Assembly: GCA_963761475.1 (NCBI GenBank)
Contig: CAVXGT010000006.1
Coordinates: forward strand, 322,149 to 386,148
From: Ga0077555 sp963761475
GTDB lineage: Bacteria; Pseudomonadota; Alphaproteobacteria; Rhizobiales; Hyphomicrobiaceae
DNA length: 64,000 bases
Direction: 5' to 3'
A model generated the notes under the pieces. That model searched no databases, had not been told where the DNA came from, and saw nothing but the letters and a program-made list of their open reading frames with translations. Below are positions 25,433-34,190 of the stretch, piece by piece (the stretch's first letter is position 1; each line of letters opens with the position of its first letter). The position numbers were made by a program, and so were the translations under genes.

Positions 25433-26636
25433 ATGACGGCCAGCGCTGGTTCCCCCAAAATCTTGACCGGCGCCGATCGCCTGGCGGCCGACGGCTTCGC
25501 CATGCTCAAGGGCAAACGCGTTGGCCTCGTCATCAATCATACTGCACGCACGGGCGGTCGATCGCTGGCGACACTGATGGCGCAGTCGCCCGCCGTGTCG
25601 CTGGCGGCCATCCTGACGCCCGAGCACGGCCTCAGCGGTCAGGCAGAAGCCGGCGCCAAGGTGGCAGGCGGCCACGATCTGGCGACGGGCGTTCCCGTGC
25701 ACAGCCTTTACGGCAAGACGCTCAAACCCACACCCGAGATGATGGCTGGTCTCGATTGCCTCGTCTTCGACATGCAGGATATCGGCACGCGCTTTTATAC
25801 GTTCATCTCGACCATGGGCTTGTGCATGCAGGCAGCAGCCCAGGCCAAGGTGCCGTTCATTATCCTCGACAGACCTAACCCCCTCGGTGGCACCTACGTC
25901 TCCGGTTTCCTCCTCGAGCCTGCCTACGCCTCCTTCGTTGGACGCTATCGAGATTCCGATCGCCCATGGCCTCACCATTGCGGAGTTGGCCCGCCTCGCC
26001 AAAGGCCGCCGCCTGCTGCCCGGATTGGAGGGCCTCGATCTTCATATCGTCGAGATCGAGAACTGGCGGCGCGACATGTTATGGCCGGCAACCGGCTTGG
26101 CCTGGCATCCCACCAGCCCGAACATCCCGACGTTCGAAACCGCGCTGGCCTATCCCGGCATGGGGTTGTTCGAGGCAACCGTCGTCAACGAGGGTCGAGG
26201 TACGCGCCGGCCGTTCCTGCAGGTCGGCCACCCCGCGACCGATGGCGCGCGACTGGCCGACCGCTTGTCGTCTGTTGGGCTGCTGGGCGTATCCATCGAG
26301 TCCACCCGCTTCGTGCCGCGAGCGATCGCGGGCGTGGCGACGGCGCCACGTTTCAAAGGCAAGACGGTGTCAGGCATCAAGATCACTGTGACCGACCAGG
26401 CGTCATACCTGCCGGTCGAGACGGGCATCCATTGCCTCGCAGCCTTTGCCGCCGACCTCGCCGGCGCGGCGGTCCCGCTCGTCTCCGACGCAAAGGCGTT
26501 CGATCGCCTCGCCGGCACGCGTCGCCTGCGAGACGCGCTCAGTGCGGGCCAATCGGCCGCTGAAATCATTAGCTCGTGGCAAGGCGAAATCGGAGGTTAC
26601 CAGCAGCAGCGGCGTCCATTCTTGCTCTACAAGTAA
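25433..26636 (+). pseudogene. DUF1343 protein (NamZ-like exo-muramidase family), frameshifted
   Basis: Residues from ATG 25433 (GGTGAGG upstream) match DUF1343: 'KRVGLVINHTA', 'AILTPEHGLSGQAEAG', 'VHSLYGKTLKPTPEM', 'DCLVFDMQDIGTRFYTFISTMG', 'ILDRPNPLGG'. After 'LLEPAYASFVG' the frame breaks; with one base removed near 25,949 it continues 'EIPIAHGLTIAELARLA' to the TAA at 26636. One family member, NamZ, is a peptidoglycan N-acetylmuramidase; whether this one is too is inference. A wall-related role would fit the M23 gene beside it. Confidence 0.75.
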
Positions 26637-26766
26637 GGTCCGAACGAGCGGCGATCGGTGGTTTGCTTGTTTATGTAGTGATTGATATAGTACGCATTGT
26701 GACGCGCGGGTTTTTCCCTTATCAGGGTTATCAGACCGACCTGCTCGCCGAACAACAGGCCACGCC

Positions 26767-27363
26767 ATGCCACGTCCCCGCGCTTTTGATGATGATGCCG
26801 TCCTCGACGCTGCGATTAGCTGCTTCTGGCACCGGGGGCTCGAGGCGACGAGCATTCGCGAGCTTACAGACACGATGGGCATCAACGCCCCGAGCCTCTA
26901 CAACGCATTCGGTGACAAGCGGCAGTTGTTCATGCGCTCGCTCGAGCGCTACGCCAACCTGTCGATGCGGGCAAGGCTCGGCCGCCTTGCCAAGTCAGCC
27001 TCTCCCAGGGAGGCGTTGACCACGTTCTTCCGCGATATCATCACCCGTTCGTGCGACGACCCCGAGCGCCGCGGCTGCATGATCATCAACACCGCTCTCG
27101 AGGTGGCGCCGCACGATCCCGAAATCGGCCGATTGGTCAATGGCTACCTGGGCGAGATCGAAGCGTCTCTGCGCGACAGGGTGGCAGCAGCCCAGAGCCT
27201 CGGCGAATGCGATCCCGCAATCGACGCGGCGGCGACGGGACGGATGCTGCTTGGGCTTCTGGTCGGCGTGAGAGTGCTCTCTCGCACGGGCGCTCCAAAG
27301 GCCATGCTCGAAGACATGCTGCAGCCGGCATTCGTTTTGCTCCATGCAGGCGAAACGCGCTGA
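26767..27363 (+). CDS. TetR-family transcriptional regulator
   Basis: A 198-residue repressor. The N-terminal helix-turn-helix ('DDDAVLDAAISCFWHRGLEATSIRELTDTMGINAPSLYNAFGDKRQLF', residues about 8-55) is canonical; the C-terminal ligand domain carries 'GCMIINTALEVAPHDPEIG', seen in the AcrR-like subgroup. It precedes a GST gene on the same strand (64-nt gap) and may control it or the following detoxification genes. The AT-rich stretch 26,670-26,710 is the probable promoter; I could not define a palindromic operator there. Confidence 0.88.
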   Translation: MPRPRAFDDDAVLDAAISCFWHRGLEATSIRELTDTMGINAPSLYNAFGDKRQLFMRSLERYANLSMRARLGRLAKSASPREALTTFFRDIITRSCDDPERRGCMIINTALEVAPHDPEIGRLVNGYLGEIEASLRDRVAAAQSLGECDPAIDAAATGRMLLGLLVGVRVLSRTGAPKAMLEDMLQPAFVLLHAGETR

Positions 27364-27426
27364 GAAAGCCCCGTGCACGACCGGCATGCGATCCCGCTCG
27401 CCGTCCTTAATCTGGAGTCCCACACG

Positions 27427-28110
27427 ATGATCAAATTCTATTTCTCAGGTGCCCCCAATCCGATGAAAGTAGCGTTGTTGATGGAGGAGGCGGGCATTGC
27501 CTACGAGCCGATCCCGGTCGACACGCGCAAGGGCGACCAGTTCAAGCCCGACTTCGTCAAGATCAACCCGAACAGCAAGGTTCCCGTGATCGTCGACGGC
27601 GATGCGACGGTGTTCGATTCCAACGCCATCTTGCTCTATCTCGCCGAGAAGTCCGGCAAGTTCCTGCCCGCGAACACACCCGCCAACCGTGGCCAGCTCT
27701 TGTCCTGGCTGATGTTTGTGGCCACCGGCGTCGGCCCCTTCTCCGGCCAGTCCGTGCATTTCCAGCACATGGCGCCGGAGAAGATCCCCTACGCCACCAA
27801 TCGCTATCGTTTCGAGGCCATGCGCCATTACACCGTGCTGAACGAGCACTTGGCGTCGAACAAGTACATGGTCGGCGGCACCTATACGATCGTCGATATG
27901 GATGTCTGGGGCTGGGCCCGCATGGTGCCCTTCGTCCTCGACAAGGACGCCTGGGAGAAGTTGCCCCATCTCAAGCGCCTGGTTGACGAGATCGAGGCTC
28001 GGCCCGCTGCACAGGTGGCGCTCAAGCTCAAGGATCGCTTCACCTGGAAGACGGAATTGGACGACGAGGCGCGGCGCAACATGTTCCGCCATATCGCTGC
28101 CAAGGCCTGA
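27427..28110 (+). CDS. Glutathione S-transferase (Ure2p/YfcG-like)
   Basis: A 227-residue GST. The thioredoxin-like half has 'SGAPNPMKVALLMEEAGIAYE' with an Asn in the usual catalytic position, 'KINPNSKVPVIVD' with the cis-Pro, and 'DSNAILLYLAEKSG' (the Glu/Ser that bind glutathione). The helical half has 'YMVGGTYTIVDMDVWGWARM'. The N-terminal Asn and overall pattern resemble disulfide-bond reductases such as YfcG. ATG 27427 is preferred to an in-frame ATG 54 nt earlier because homology starts there. Confidence 0.86.
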   Translation: MIKFYFSGAPNPMKVALLMEEAGIAYEPIPVDTRKGDQFKPDFVKINPNSKVPVIVDGDATVFDSNAILLYLAEKSGKFLPANTPANRGQLLSWLMFVATGVGPFSGQSVHFQHMAPEKIPYATNRYRFEAMRHYTVLNEHLASNKYMVGGTYTIVDMDVWGWARMVPFVLDKDAWEKLPHLKRLVDEIEARPAAQVALKLKDRFTWKTELDDEARRNMFRHIAAKA

Positions 28111-28261
28111 GAGAGCGGGCGGGCGCGGAGCCACGAACGGGCCGGTGCGTTGGCGGTAACGCTGGCGCACCGACCTGCTGCGCCAATGCGCCGGCGGCGA
28201 TTGCGCCGTTCGATCGCCCGTCCACCCGGACCGGCCGGTGACCAGCAAATCGGACAACATC

Positions 28262-28951
28262 ATGATCGAACTCTACGACCTCGCCGGCGCCGACCCATCG
28301 GTGCGCTTCAGCCCGTACTGCTGGCGCACCCGGTTGGCGCTCGCCCACAAGGGGCTCGAGGTCAAGACCATCCCGTGGCGCTTCACGGAGCGCCAGGCCA
28401 TTGCCTTTTCGGATCAGGCCCGCGTGCCGGTTCTGCGCGACGGCGGCGAGGTCATTGTCGACAGCTGGGCCATCGCCTGCCACCTCGAGCGCAAGTATGC
28501 CGATCGTCCTTCGCTCTTCGGTGGGCCCGCCGGCGAGGCCCACGCACGCTTCATCAACAGCTGGACCGACACCGAGCTGCTCCCGGCAATCGCGCCGCGC
28601 ATCATCGCCGACCTCTTCGCCATTATCGCCGACAAGGATAAGGCCTACTTCCGCACGTCGCGCGAGCAACGCTTCGGACGCAGGCTGGAGGAGGTCCAGG
28701 CCGAGCGGGCGGCGACCATGCCGGCCCTGACGCGGTGCCTGGTGCCGCTGCGCCGCACCCTCGAAGCCCAGCCGTTTCTTGGGGGCGAGACCCCGACGTA
28801 TGCCGATCATATCGTGATGGGAACGCTGCAGTGGCCACGCGTGGCCTCCTCATACGAGTTGCTCGAGGCTGGCAGCCCGATCGCTGCCTGGCGCGAACGC
28901 ATGCTCGATCTTTACGGCGGGTTGGCCCGCAAAACCCCTCTCGCCTTCTGA
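28262..28951 (+). CDS. Glutathione S-transferase (LigE/LigF-like)
   Basis: About 229 residues. 'FSPYCWRTRLALAHKGLEVKTIPWRF' at the N-terminus, with a Ser-Pro-Tyr-Cys-Trp pattern, is seen in GSTs related to bacterial beta-etherases; 'RVPVLRDGGEVIVDSWAIACHLE' is the glutathione-binding block. The C-terminal helical half includes 'PTYADHIVMGTLQW'. It is not a recent duplicate of the preceding GST. ATG 28262 begins the domain; ATG 28238 is an alternative. Confidence 0.82.
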   Translation: MIELYDLAGADPSVRFSPYCWRTRLALAHKGLEVKTIPWRFTERQAIAFSDQARVPVLRDGGEVIVDSWAIACHLERKYADRPSLFGGPAGEAHARFINSWTDTELLPAIAPRIIADLFAIIADKDKAYFRTSREQRFGRRLEEVQAERAATMPALTRCLVPLRRTLEAQPFLGGETPTYADHIVMGTLQWPRVASSYELLEAGSPIAAWRERMLDLYGGLARKTPLAF

Positions 28952-28983
28952 CAACAAAATCTGGAAAGACCGTGAGGAGCACG

Positions 28984-29505
28984 ATGAGCACGACGAACAA
29001 ATTCGGCGCCGGCGATGCCCTGCCAAGCATCAAACTCTCCAAGGTCGGTGGTGGCGATATGGATATCGCTGCCGTCAACGGTTGGCGTTTGCTTGTCGCC
29101 TATCGCGGCAAGCACTGCCCGTTGTGCAAGAAGTATTTGAAGACGCTGAACGCCATGCTGGCAGATTTCGAGGCCGCCGGCATAAGCGTGATGGCGGTTT
29201 CTGCGGACACGCAAGTGAAGGCTGAAGCTGACGTCGCAAGCGAGGGGTGGTCGTTCCCGGTAGGCTACGGCCTGACACTTGAGCAGATGAAATCGCTGGG
29301 CCTTTATATCTCCGAGCCTCGCTCCGACGCAGAAACCGATCGCCCCTTCGCTGAGCCGGGCCTGTTCGCCATCAATCCGCAGGGGCAGGTGCAGATCGTC
29401 GACATATCGAACGCCCCCTTTGCGCGCCCCGATCTCGCAACCGTTCTGATGGGCATCAAGTTCATTGCGGACAAGGGCTATCCCATCCGCGGAACGCTGG
29501 CCTGA
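28984..29505 (+). CDS. AhpC/TSA-type redoxin (peroxiredoxin-like)
   Basis: A 173-residue thioredoxin-fold protein. The active segment 'YRGKHCPLCKKYLKTLNAML' holds two cysteines two residues apart; 'ISVMAVSADTQVKAEA' and 'PGLFAINPQGQVQIVDIS' complete the redoxin pattern. It may reduce peroxides or act as an oxidoreductase. It starts 30 nt after the GST stop, with GTGAGGAG upstream, so the two are probably one transcript. Confidence 0.83.
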   Translation: MSTTNKFGAGDALPSIKLSKVGGGDMDIAAVNGWRLLVAYRGKHCPLCKKYLKTLNAMLADFEAAGISVMAVSADTQVKAEADVASEGWSFPVGYGLTLEQMKSLGLYISEPRSDAETDRPFAEPGLFAINPQGQVQIVDISNAPFARPDLATVLMGIKFIADKGYPIRGTLA

Positions 29506-29542
29506 GTGCACCACGCTTGAAGCAGCGAAAAAGGATCTCGTG

Positions 29543-30223
29543 ATGTCCCCGGTTCCCGTCAAAGCCTGCGTCTTCGATGCCTACGGCACGTTGTTCGACT
29601 TCGCCTCTGCGGCCGCCGCCTGCCGTGATGAGCTCGGCGACAAGGCCGGCCCGCTGACGGCACTGTGGCGTGACAAGCAGTTGCAGTACACTTGGCTCCG
29701 AGGCATGCAGGGGTTGCACGTCGACTTCTGGCAGGTGACGGGTGACGCGCTCGACTATGCCCTGGAAACGCTCGACCTGGCCGGCCCGCAGTTGCGCGCG
29801 CGCCTCATGAACCTCTACCGCACGCTCGCGCCATTCCCTGAAGTTCCTGCCGTCCTCGCCACCTTGAAGGCCGAGGGTTATCAAACCGCCATCCTCTCGA
29901 ACGGCTCGCCTGACATGCTGGCAAGTGCCGTCGATGGCGCAGGACTCGGCAAACTGCTCGATCACGTCATTTCGGTCGAGGAGGTCGGGGTCTTCAAGCC
30001 GAGCCCCAAAGTCTACCAGCGCTGCCTCGATCGCCTGGGCGTGCCCGCTTCCGCCGTGGCTTTCCAGTCGTCGAACTCGTGGGACGCTTGGGCGGCATCG
30101 GCATTCGGCATGCGCGTTTTCTGGTGCAACCGCTACGGCCAGCGCGCCGAGCGTTTGCCGGGAAAACCCGACGCCATCATGACGTCGTTGTCCGAGCTGC
30201 CCAAACTCATCACCAAGGCCTGA
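29543..30223 (+). CDS. (S)-2-haloacid dehalogenase (HAD superfamily, type II)
   Basis: About 226 residues. HAD motif I 'VFDAYGTLFDF' has the nucleophile Asp and the Ala-Tyr typical of haloacid dehalogenases; motif II is 'ILSNGSPDML', motif III the Lys in 'GVFKPSPKVYQ', and motif IV 'FQSSNSWDAWAASAFGMRVFW' contains the Ser-Ser-Asn-x-Asp pattern of this class. It removes halide from short 2-haloacids with inversion. Start ATG 29543 follows AAGGAT. It sits at the end of a GST-GST-redoxin-dehalogenase run. Confidence 0.88.
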   Translation: MSPVPVKACVFDAYGTLFDFASAAAACRDELGDKAGPLTALWRDKQLQYTWLRGMQGLHVDFWQVTGDALDYALETLDLAGPQLRARLMNLYRTLAPFPEVPAVLATLKAEGYQTAILSNGSPDMLASAVDGAGLGKLLDHVISVEEVGVFKPSPKVYQRCLDRLGVPASAVAFQSSNSWDAWAASAFGMRVFWCNRYGQRAERLPGKPDAIMTSLSELPKLITKA

Positions 30224-30279
30224 TCATCGGCGCCCGCTCTGCAGGTGAGCGCCGAGGCGCCGGCGCTGGTAGCAACACC

Positions 30280-30489
30280 TCAATCCTCGATCGTGAAGCC
30301 GATTTCGACCGTCACTTGCCAGTGCCGGACCGCGTCGCCGTCGATATGGCCGCGGATCTCCTTCACCTTGAACCAGCGCATGCCCCTGAGGCTGGCGCCG
30401 GCCTTCTGCACGGCCGTCTGGATCGCGTGATCGCTCGACTGGCTTGAGCTGCCGGTGATATCGATGTGCTTGTAAACGTGTGACGGCAT
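30280..30489 (-). CDS. Dodecin
   Basis: A 69-residue flavin-storage protein forming hollow dodecamers. The pattern is complete: 'HVYKHIDITGSSSQSSDHAIQTAVQKA', 'RGMRWFKVKEIRG' with the Trp that stacks on flavin, and 'HWQVTVEIGFTI' at the C-terminus. The ATG at 30489 follows AGGAG; the longer frame back to 30633 is not needed. Confidence 0.93.
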   Translation of the reverse strand: MPSHVYKHIDITGSSSQSSDHAIQTAVQKAGASLRGMRWFKVKEIRGHIDGDAVRHWQVTVEIGFTIED

Positions 30490-30674
30490 GGGTATGTCTC
30501 CTGGCTTGATAATATTGCGACAGAATGACACGGGCCGTGCCCGCTGGCCACCCGGGCGTTCCCGGTGTCGTCGGCGCTCACCGGCCTGCTCCGGTCGATT
30601 TTTCAGGTTCGCGGTCGGCGGCAGCCCTTCCATGCGGTATGATTGCCAAACCCTCAGTCAAATCGATGAGTGAC

Positions 30675-32327
30675 ATGAAATTCGCCCGTTTCGCTCTGTC
30701 CGAAGCCGAGGGCACAATTCTCGCCCACTCGGTCCGCACGCCGAAGGGCATGCTGAAGAAGGGCCGGGCGCTGTCTCAAGCCGACATCGCGCGACTGGCC
30801 GAGGCCGGACTTGCCGATGTCATCGCCGCCCGCCTCGAGCCAGGCGACGTCGCCGAGGATGCAGCCGCCGCGCGCGTTGGCGCAGCCGCAGCAGGCCCCG
30901 GCACCAGCGTGTCCGCACCCTTCACCGGGCGTGCCAACCTGTTCGCCTCGAGCGCTGGCCTGGCCGTCATCGATACCGATCTGGTCGCCCGCATCAACGC
31001 CTTGGACGAAGGCTTGACCGTCGCCACCGTCGCGCCATTCGAGCGCGTCGGCAAAGGCCAGATGATCGCAACCGTGAAGATCATCACGTTTGCCGTGCCC
31101 GAACCGGTCGTTGCTGCCGCCGAGGCGATGCTGAAGGAGGCGGACGGCCTCGCGAGCGTTCATGCCTTCAGGGCGTCGGCCGCCGGCCTCATCCTCACCG
31201 AGACGCCCGGGACCAAGCCGAGCGTCATCGAAAAGCGTCGGGCGGCCATCGCCGATCGCTTGACGGCGCTCGGCAGCCACGTTGCCTTCGCCGAGACCGT
31301 CGCCCATGACGAGGCAGCCGTCGGTGCAGCCATCCGGCGCATGCTCGCGGCTGGCGCCTCGCCCATCATCCTGTTTGCAGCCTCGGCAATTGTCGATCGG
31401 GGCGATGTCATTCCAGCAGCACTGGTCGCGTCAGGCGGCGCCATCATCCGTCTCGGCATGCCCGTCGATCCCGGCAACATGATGCTGCTCGGCCGCCATG
31501 GCGATACCGATGTGATTGGCGCGCCGAGTTGCGCCGCTTCGCCCAAGCTCAATGGCTTCGACTGGGTGCTCGAGCGCTTGCTCGCGGGCCTCGAAGTTGT
31601 CTCCCGCGATGTCGGCGCCATGGGGGTCGGGGGATTGCTCAAGGAGATCGCGACCAGGCCGCAGCCGCGCGAAGGGAGCGACGTGATGGAGGATGCCGGC
31701 GAAGCCTCAACTGGTGGTGCAGCGCGCCGTGCGCCTCGCATCGCGGTCCTGGTGCTTGCCGCCGGCCGCTCGACGCGCTTCGGCCCATCGAACAAGTTGC
31801 TGGCCGACCTCGACGGCGAGCCGGTGGTGCGCCACTCGGTGCGCGCGGCACTCGCCAGCATCGCCCGGCCGGTGATGGTGGTGACGGGGCACATGGGAGA
31901 CGAGGTTCGTGCTGCCCTGAAGGGCTTCGACGTAACCTTCGTCGAGAGCCCCGACTACCGCGACGGTATTGCAGCCTCATTGAAGTCCGGGCTTGCAGCG
32001 CTGCCCAAGGGGATAGACGGCGTGCTTGTGGCGCTGGGCGACATGCCCGGCATCACCGGCGGCGACTTCGATCGTTTGATCGCGGGCTTCGCACCCAAGG
32101 AAGGCCGCTCCATCGTTGTCCCCGTGCATGGCGGCAAGCGCGGCAACCCCGTGCTGTTTGCGGCCCACCTGATTGGCGAGATGGCCGATGTCGCCGGCGA
32201 TACTGGCGCCAAGCAGGTCATCGGCCGCCATGCCGACGAGGTTGCGGAGGTGGATCTGGGCTCGCCCCGCATCTTCGTCGATGTCGACACCCCCGAAGCC
32301 TTGGAGCAGGTGCGCCGGGGGCAGTGA
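30675..32327 (+). CDS. Fused MoeA-like and MobA-like molybdenum cofactor protein
   Basis: About 550 residues with two domains. The N-terminal part (to about residue 340) is a molybdopterin-binding domain ('EGTILAHSVRTPKGMLKKGRAL', 'GLILTETPGTKPSVIEKRRAAIADRL', 'ASAIVDRGDVIPAALVASGG'). The C-terminal part (from about residue 365) is a MobA-type nucleotidyltransferase ('IAVLVLAAGRSTRFGPSNKLLADLDGEPVVRHSV', 'VLVALGDMPGITGGDFDRL', 'RGNPVLF'). It probably attaches CMP to molybdenum cofactor for xanthine-dehydrogenase-type enzymes. ATG 30666 is an equal alternative start; neither has a strong ribosome-binding site. Confidence 0.86.
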   Translation: MKFARFALSEAEGTILAHSVRTPKGMLKKGRALSQADIARLAEAGLADVIAARLEPGDVAEDAAAARVGAAAAGPGTSVSAPFTGRANLFASSAGLAVIDTDLVARINALDEGLTVATVAPFERVGKGQMIATVKIITFAVPEPVVAAAEAMLKEADGLASVHAFRASAAGLILTETPGTKPSVIEKRRAAIADRLTALGSHVAFAETVAHDEAAVGAAIRRMLAAGASPIILFAASAIVDRGDVIPAALVASGGAIIRLGMPVDPGNMMLLGRHGDTDVIGAPSCAASPKLNGFDWVLERLLAGLEVVSRDVGAMGVGGLLKEIATRPQPREGSDVMEDAGEASTGGAARRAPRIAVLVLAAGRSTRFGPSNKLLADLDGEPVVRHSVRAALASIARPVMVVTGHMGDEVRAALKGFDVTFVESPDYRDGIAASLKSGLAALPKGIDGVLVALGDMPGITGGDFDRLIAGFAPKEGRSIVVPVHGGKRGNPVLFAAHLIGEMADVAGDTGAKQVIGRHADEVAEVDLGSPRIFVDVDTPEALEQVRRGQ

Positions 32328-32402
32328 TGCCGCAGGCGCACTTGTTACGTGGGGGCTAACGCGCACCCCGCCTCGCGCAGCGCTACCTCGGCGCCGAGCC
32401 CA

Positions 32403-34118
32403 TCAACTCCGCTGTTCCTCGAGGATCGCGTCGGCGATTTTCTCGGCCGTCATCAGCGTCGGGAAGTTGGTATTGGCGCACGGCACGATCGGAAAGATCG
32501 AGGCATCGCAAACACGCAAGCCTGTGATGCCGCCGCGCACACGGCCGCGATTGTCCGTGACAGCCATCGGGTCGCCGTCCGCCCCCATCCGGCACGAGCA
32601 CGAGGCGTGCCAGACACCGATGGTCGCCTTCCGGACGAACGCTTCAAGCGCCTCGTCGTCGGCCATCACCTGATCGAATGTGAAACCTTCGGTGATGACG
32701 TTGTTGATGAGGTAGGTGCGCAACGCCTGCGGTCCATCCATCAGGCGCCCCGCGACCTGGGTCAGGATCTTGTTCTTGGTGTTGACGATGCCCAGTGCCC
32801 GCACGCGGTCGGAATAGGTGGCAGGGAAGGGGTCTGTCGCCACCGCCTTCATCGGTGTCGTCTCGTACATTCGGCCCATCATGCGGAAACCCGTCATCAG
32901 TCGGTCCAGGTCGCGCCGGTCCGACAGCAGGTTGAACTCGACGAGTGGCTCCTCGCGCCAGTCCTTGGAAACGAGCTTGACCTCGCCCTTCTCCGAGCAG
33001 GTGCGGTTGACGAAGATGAGGAACGAGGCAATGCGCTCGCCCACCGCGTGCCAGGCGGATTTGGTGACGGCAACGGAAAACATGTCGCCGGGCGGAATGC
33101 CGTCGAGATTCGACGAATAGCGCAAGCCCACCAGCAGGTGCCGCCGCGTGAAGTCGTTCATGCGCGCGTGCGGCTTGACGTAGGCGGAAACCGAGATCGA
33201 CGGGTGATCCATCAGTTGCTGGCCGACGCCGGCGAGCTGCGCGCGCACCTCGATACCGAGATCCTTCAGGTGTCCGACCGGGCCGATGCCCGCGCGCATG
33301 AGGTGGGCTGGAGAGTGAATGGCGCCTGAGGACAGGATGACTTCTTTTGCGCGGAACTCCTGCGGCCGGCCCTTGACGCGCGCCTTGACGCCGACGCAGG
33401 CATTGCCCTCGAAGATCAGCTCGGAAACCTGGGTCTCCGTGGAGATTTCTAGGTTTGAGCGCATGCGCGTGCCGGGATCGAGGTAGCCGATCGCTGCCGA
33501 TACGCGCCGCTCGAAGGCGTTGGAGATCGTAAGCGGGAAGTAGCCGTCACGGAACTCGCCGTTCTGGTCGGGCAGATACTCGAAGCCGGCCTGCTTGAAG
33601 GCCTCGCCAGAAGCCTTCGCGTGCTCGGTCCACAAGTCCGGAAAGATGCGACGGACGGGAATGCGGCCCTCCTTGCCGTGGTAGGGCCCCTCGAAATCCA
33701 TGTCGCGCTCGACCTTCTTGAAGTAGGGGAGCACGCCGTCCCAGTTCCAGCCCTTGGCCCCGCGCTCCTCCCAGATCGCGAAGTCGGTGGGCGCGCCGCG
33801 GTTGGCAAGCTGCCCGTTGATCGACGAGCCACCGCCGAGGACGCGGGCCTGCTCGTATTTCCTGAGCGGCGGCTTGTCCTCTTCCGGGTTGTTGTGGCTG
33901 ACGACCTCGGTCCGCACCTTCAGGCTCGTCCAGTGAAAGCGGGGATCGAAGTAGGCCGTGCCGGGATAGCTGTCGAGAATCTCCTTTGGCACCTTGCCAT
34001 GCGGCGTATCAGGGCCGGCCTCCACCAAAAGCACCTTGTTGGAGCTCTTTGCAGACAGGCGATTGGCGAGCACCGAGCCCGCCGATCCCCCACCGACGAT
34101 GATGAAGTCGTATGTCAT
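32403..34118 (-). CDS. GMC-family FAD-dependent oxidoreductase (choline-dehydrogenase-like)
   Basis: A 571-residue flavoenzyme. 'YDFIIVGGGSAGSVLANRLS' is the FAD-binding start, 'ARVLGGGSSINGQLANRG' and 'EVILSSGAIHSPAHLMRAGIGP' are the two GMC signatures, and the C-terminal 'GVWHASCSCRMG' with 'CANTNFPTLMTAEKIAD' carries the active-site His/Asn region. It oxidises an alcohol or polyol, substrate unknown. It lies 72 nt after the flavin monooxygenase gene but a terminator separates them, so expression may be partly independent. Confidence 0.9.
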   Translation of the reverse strand: MTYDFIIVGGGSAGSVLANRLSAKSSNKVLLVEAGPDTPHGKVPKEILDSYPGTAYFDPRFHWTSLKVRTEVVSHNNPEEDKPPLRKYEQARVLGGGSSINGQLANRGAPTDFAIWEERGAKGWNWDGVLPYFKKVERDMDFEGPYHGKEGRIPVRRIFPDLWTEHAKASGEAFKQAGFEYLPDQNGEFRDGYFPLTISNAFERRVSAAIGYLDPGTRMRSNLEISTETQVSELIFEGNACVGVKARVKGRPQEFRAKEVILSSGAIHSPAHLMRAGIGPVGHLKDLGIEVRAQLAGVGQQLMDHPSISVSAYVKPHARMNDFTRRHLLVGLRYSSNLDGIPPGDMFSVAVTKSAWHAVGERIASFLIFVNRTCSEKGEVKLVSKDWREEPLVEFNLLSDRRDLDRLMTGFRMMGRMYETTPMKAVATDPFPATYSDRVRALGIVNTKNKILTQVAGRLMDGPQALRTYLINNVITEGFTFDQVMADDEALEAFVRKATIGVWHASCSCRMGADGDPMAVTDNRGRVRGGITGLRVCDASIFPIVPCANTNFPTLMTAEKIADAILEEQRS

Positions 34119-34139
34119 TGCGTTCCAGGTCCCTCGGAC

Positions 34140-34169
34140 AAAAAAAGGCCCGGCACATCGCGCCGGGCC
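34140..34169 (-). terminator. Terminator between the flavin monooxygenase and GMC genes
   Basis: Perfect 8-bp inverted repeat GGCCCGGC (34147-34154) against 34162-34169, 7-nt loop. On the minus strand seven T follow (34146-34140). It lies 22 nt after the upstream stop. Confidence 0.8.
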
Positions 34170-34190
34170 CTGTCGTTGCGCACGCTGCGC

